Of a stretch of 13,526 nucleotides of DNA, positions 13,483 to 13,526 are shown one piece after another. The notes under the pieces were generated by a model, which saw nothing but the letters and a program-made list of their open reading frames with translations, did not search any database and was not told the DNA's origin. The position numbers were made by a program, and so were the translations under genes. Position 1 is the first letter of the stretch; each line of letters begins with the position of its first letter. This stretch comes from an uncultured Porphyromonadaceae bacterium (lineage in GTDB: Bacteria > Bacteroidota > Bacteroidia > Bacteroidales > Muribaculaceae). The stretch spans positions 1-13,526 of the forward strand of contig CALAVE010000016.1 of NCBI GenBank assembly GCA_937892215.1. Reading direction: 5' to 3'.

Positions 13483-13526
13483 GCTCTCTGGTTGCTACAG
13501 AAGTTAGAAACGATGTCGGATGCCGC

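Noticed and set aside
1..13526. CRISPR array
   Set aside because: No regularly spaced direct repeats were found; the only repeated family is the four hsdS sites.

Overview
The window looks like accessory DNA from a Bacteroidota (Bacteroidales-like) genome. Several upstream regions carry the TAnnTTTG-type -7 element of that phylum, Shine-Dalgarno sequences are mostly absent, and the HsdS spacer sequences are of a kind common in gut Bacteroidota. The first ~549 bases are the exception: they are strikingly GC-rich (about 72% in bases 1-60 by hand count, against about 50% in 541-600) and hold a metallophosphoesterase fragment cut off at its 3' side. That edge is an insertion boundary or an assembly join.

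Layout. 1-549: truncated calcineurin-like phosphoesterase. 553-2785: overlapping phage terminase genes (probable small subunit, clear large subunit) with no portal or capsid genes after them, so a phage remnant or a diverted terminase. 2786-3101: no convincing gene, but a large inverted repeat and a promoter candidate. 3102-3842: an unrecognised 246-aa protein, possibly a diverged ASCH/PUA-like fold. 3843-4103: a Bacteroidota promoter followed by a ~200-nt region that folds into a long, fully nested hairpin and ends in a T tract, directly before a DUF2493 (SLOG/YspA-like) gene at 4104-4490. 4491-4668: promoter region for a Type I restriction-modification operon. 4669-10526: hsdR, hsdM, an unrecognised 146-aa ORF, and a 5' half-gene of hsdS. 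10459-13448: an invertible hsdS cassette locus.

The main system is a phase-variable Type I restriction-modification locus. The operon on the + strand ends in an hsdS that holds only its first target-recognition domain (TRD). A complete two-TRD hsdS lies in the opposite direction, followed (on +) by a tyrosine recombinase on the minus strand and a headless second-TRD cassette on the + strand. Four copies of a 14-bp core, TAAATCGCAATTTA, sit exactly at TRD junctions in alternating orientation (A+, B-, C+, D-). The core is read as NRNL on one strand and as VNCDL on the other, so both junctions of an inversion stay in frame. Inversion A-B would give the operon a full-length HsdS and leave the minus-strand copy truncated. 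The sites allow 2 x 2 TRD combinations, plus two deletion outcomes. This architecture is of a known kind (inverting hsdS loci in Bacteroides, streptococci and mycoplasmas). The less ordinary parts are the dual-coding core, the complete hsdS in the normally silent position with a palindrome over its start, the extra ORF between hsdM and hsdS, and the structured RNA in front of the DUF2493 gene.
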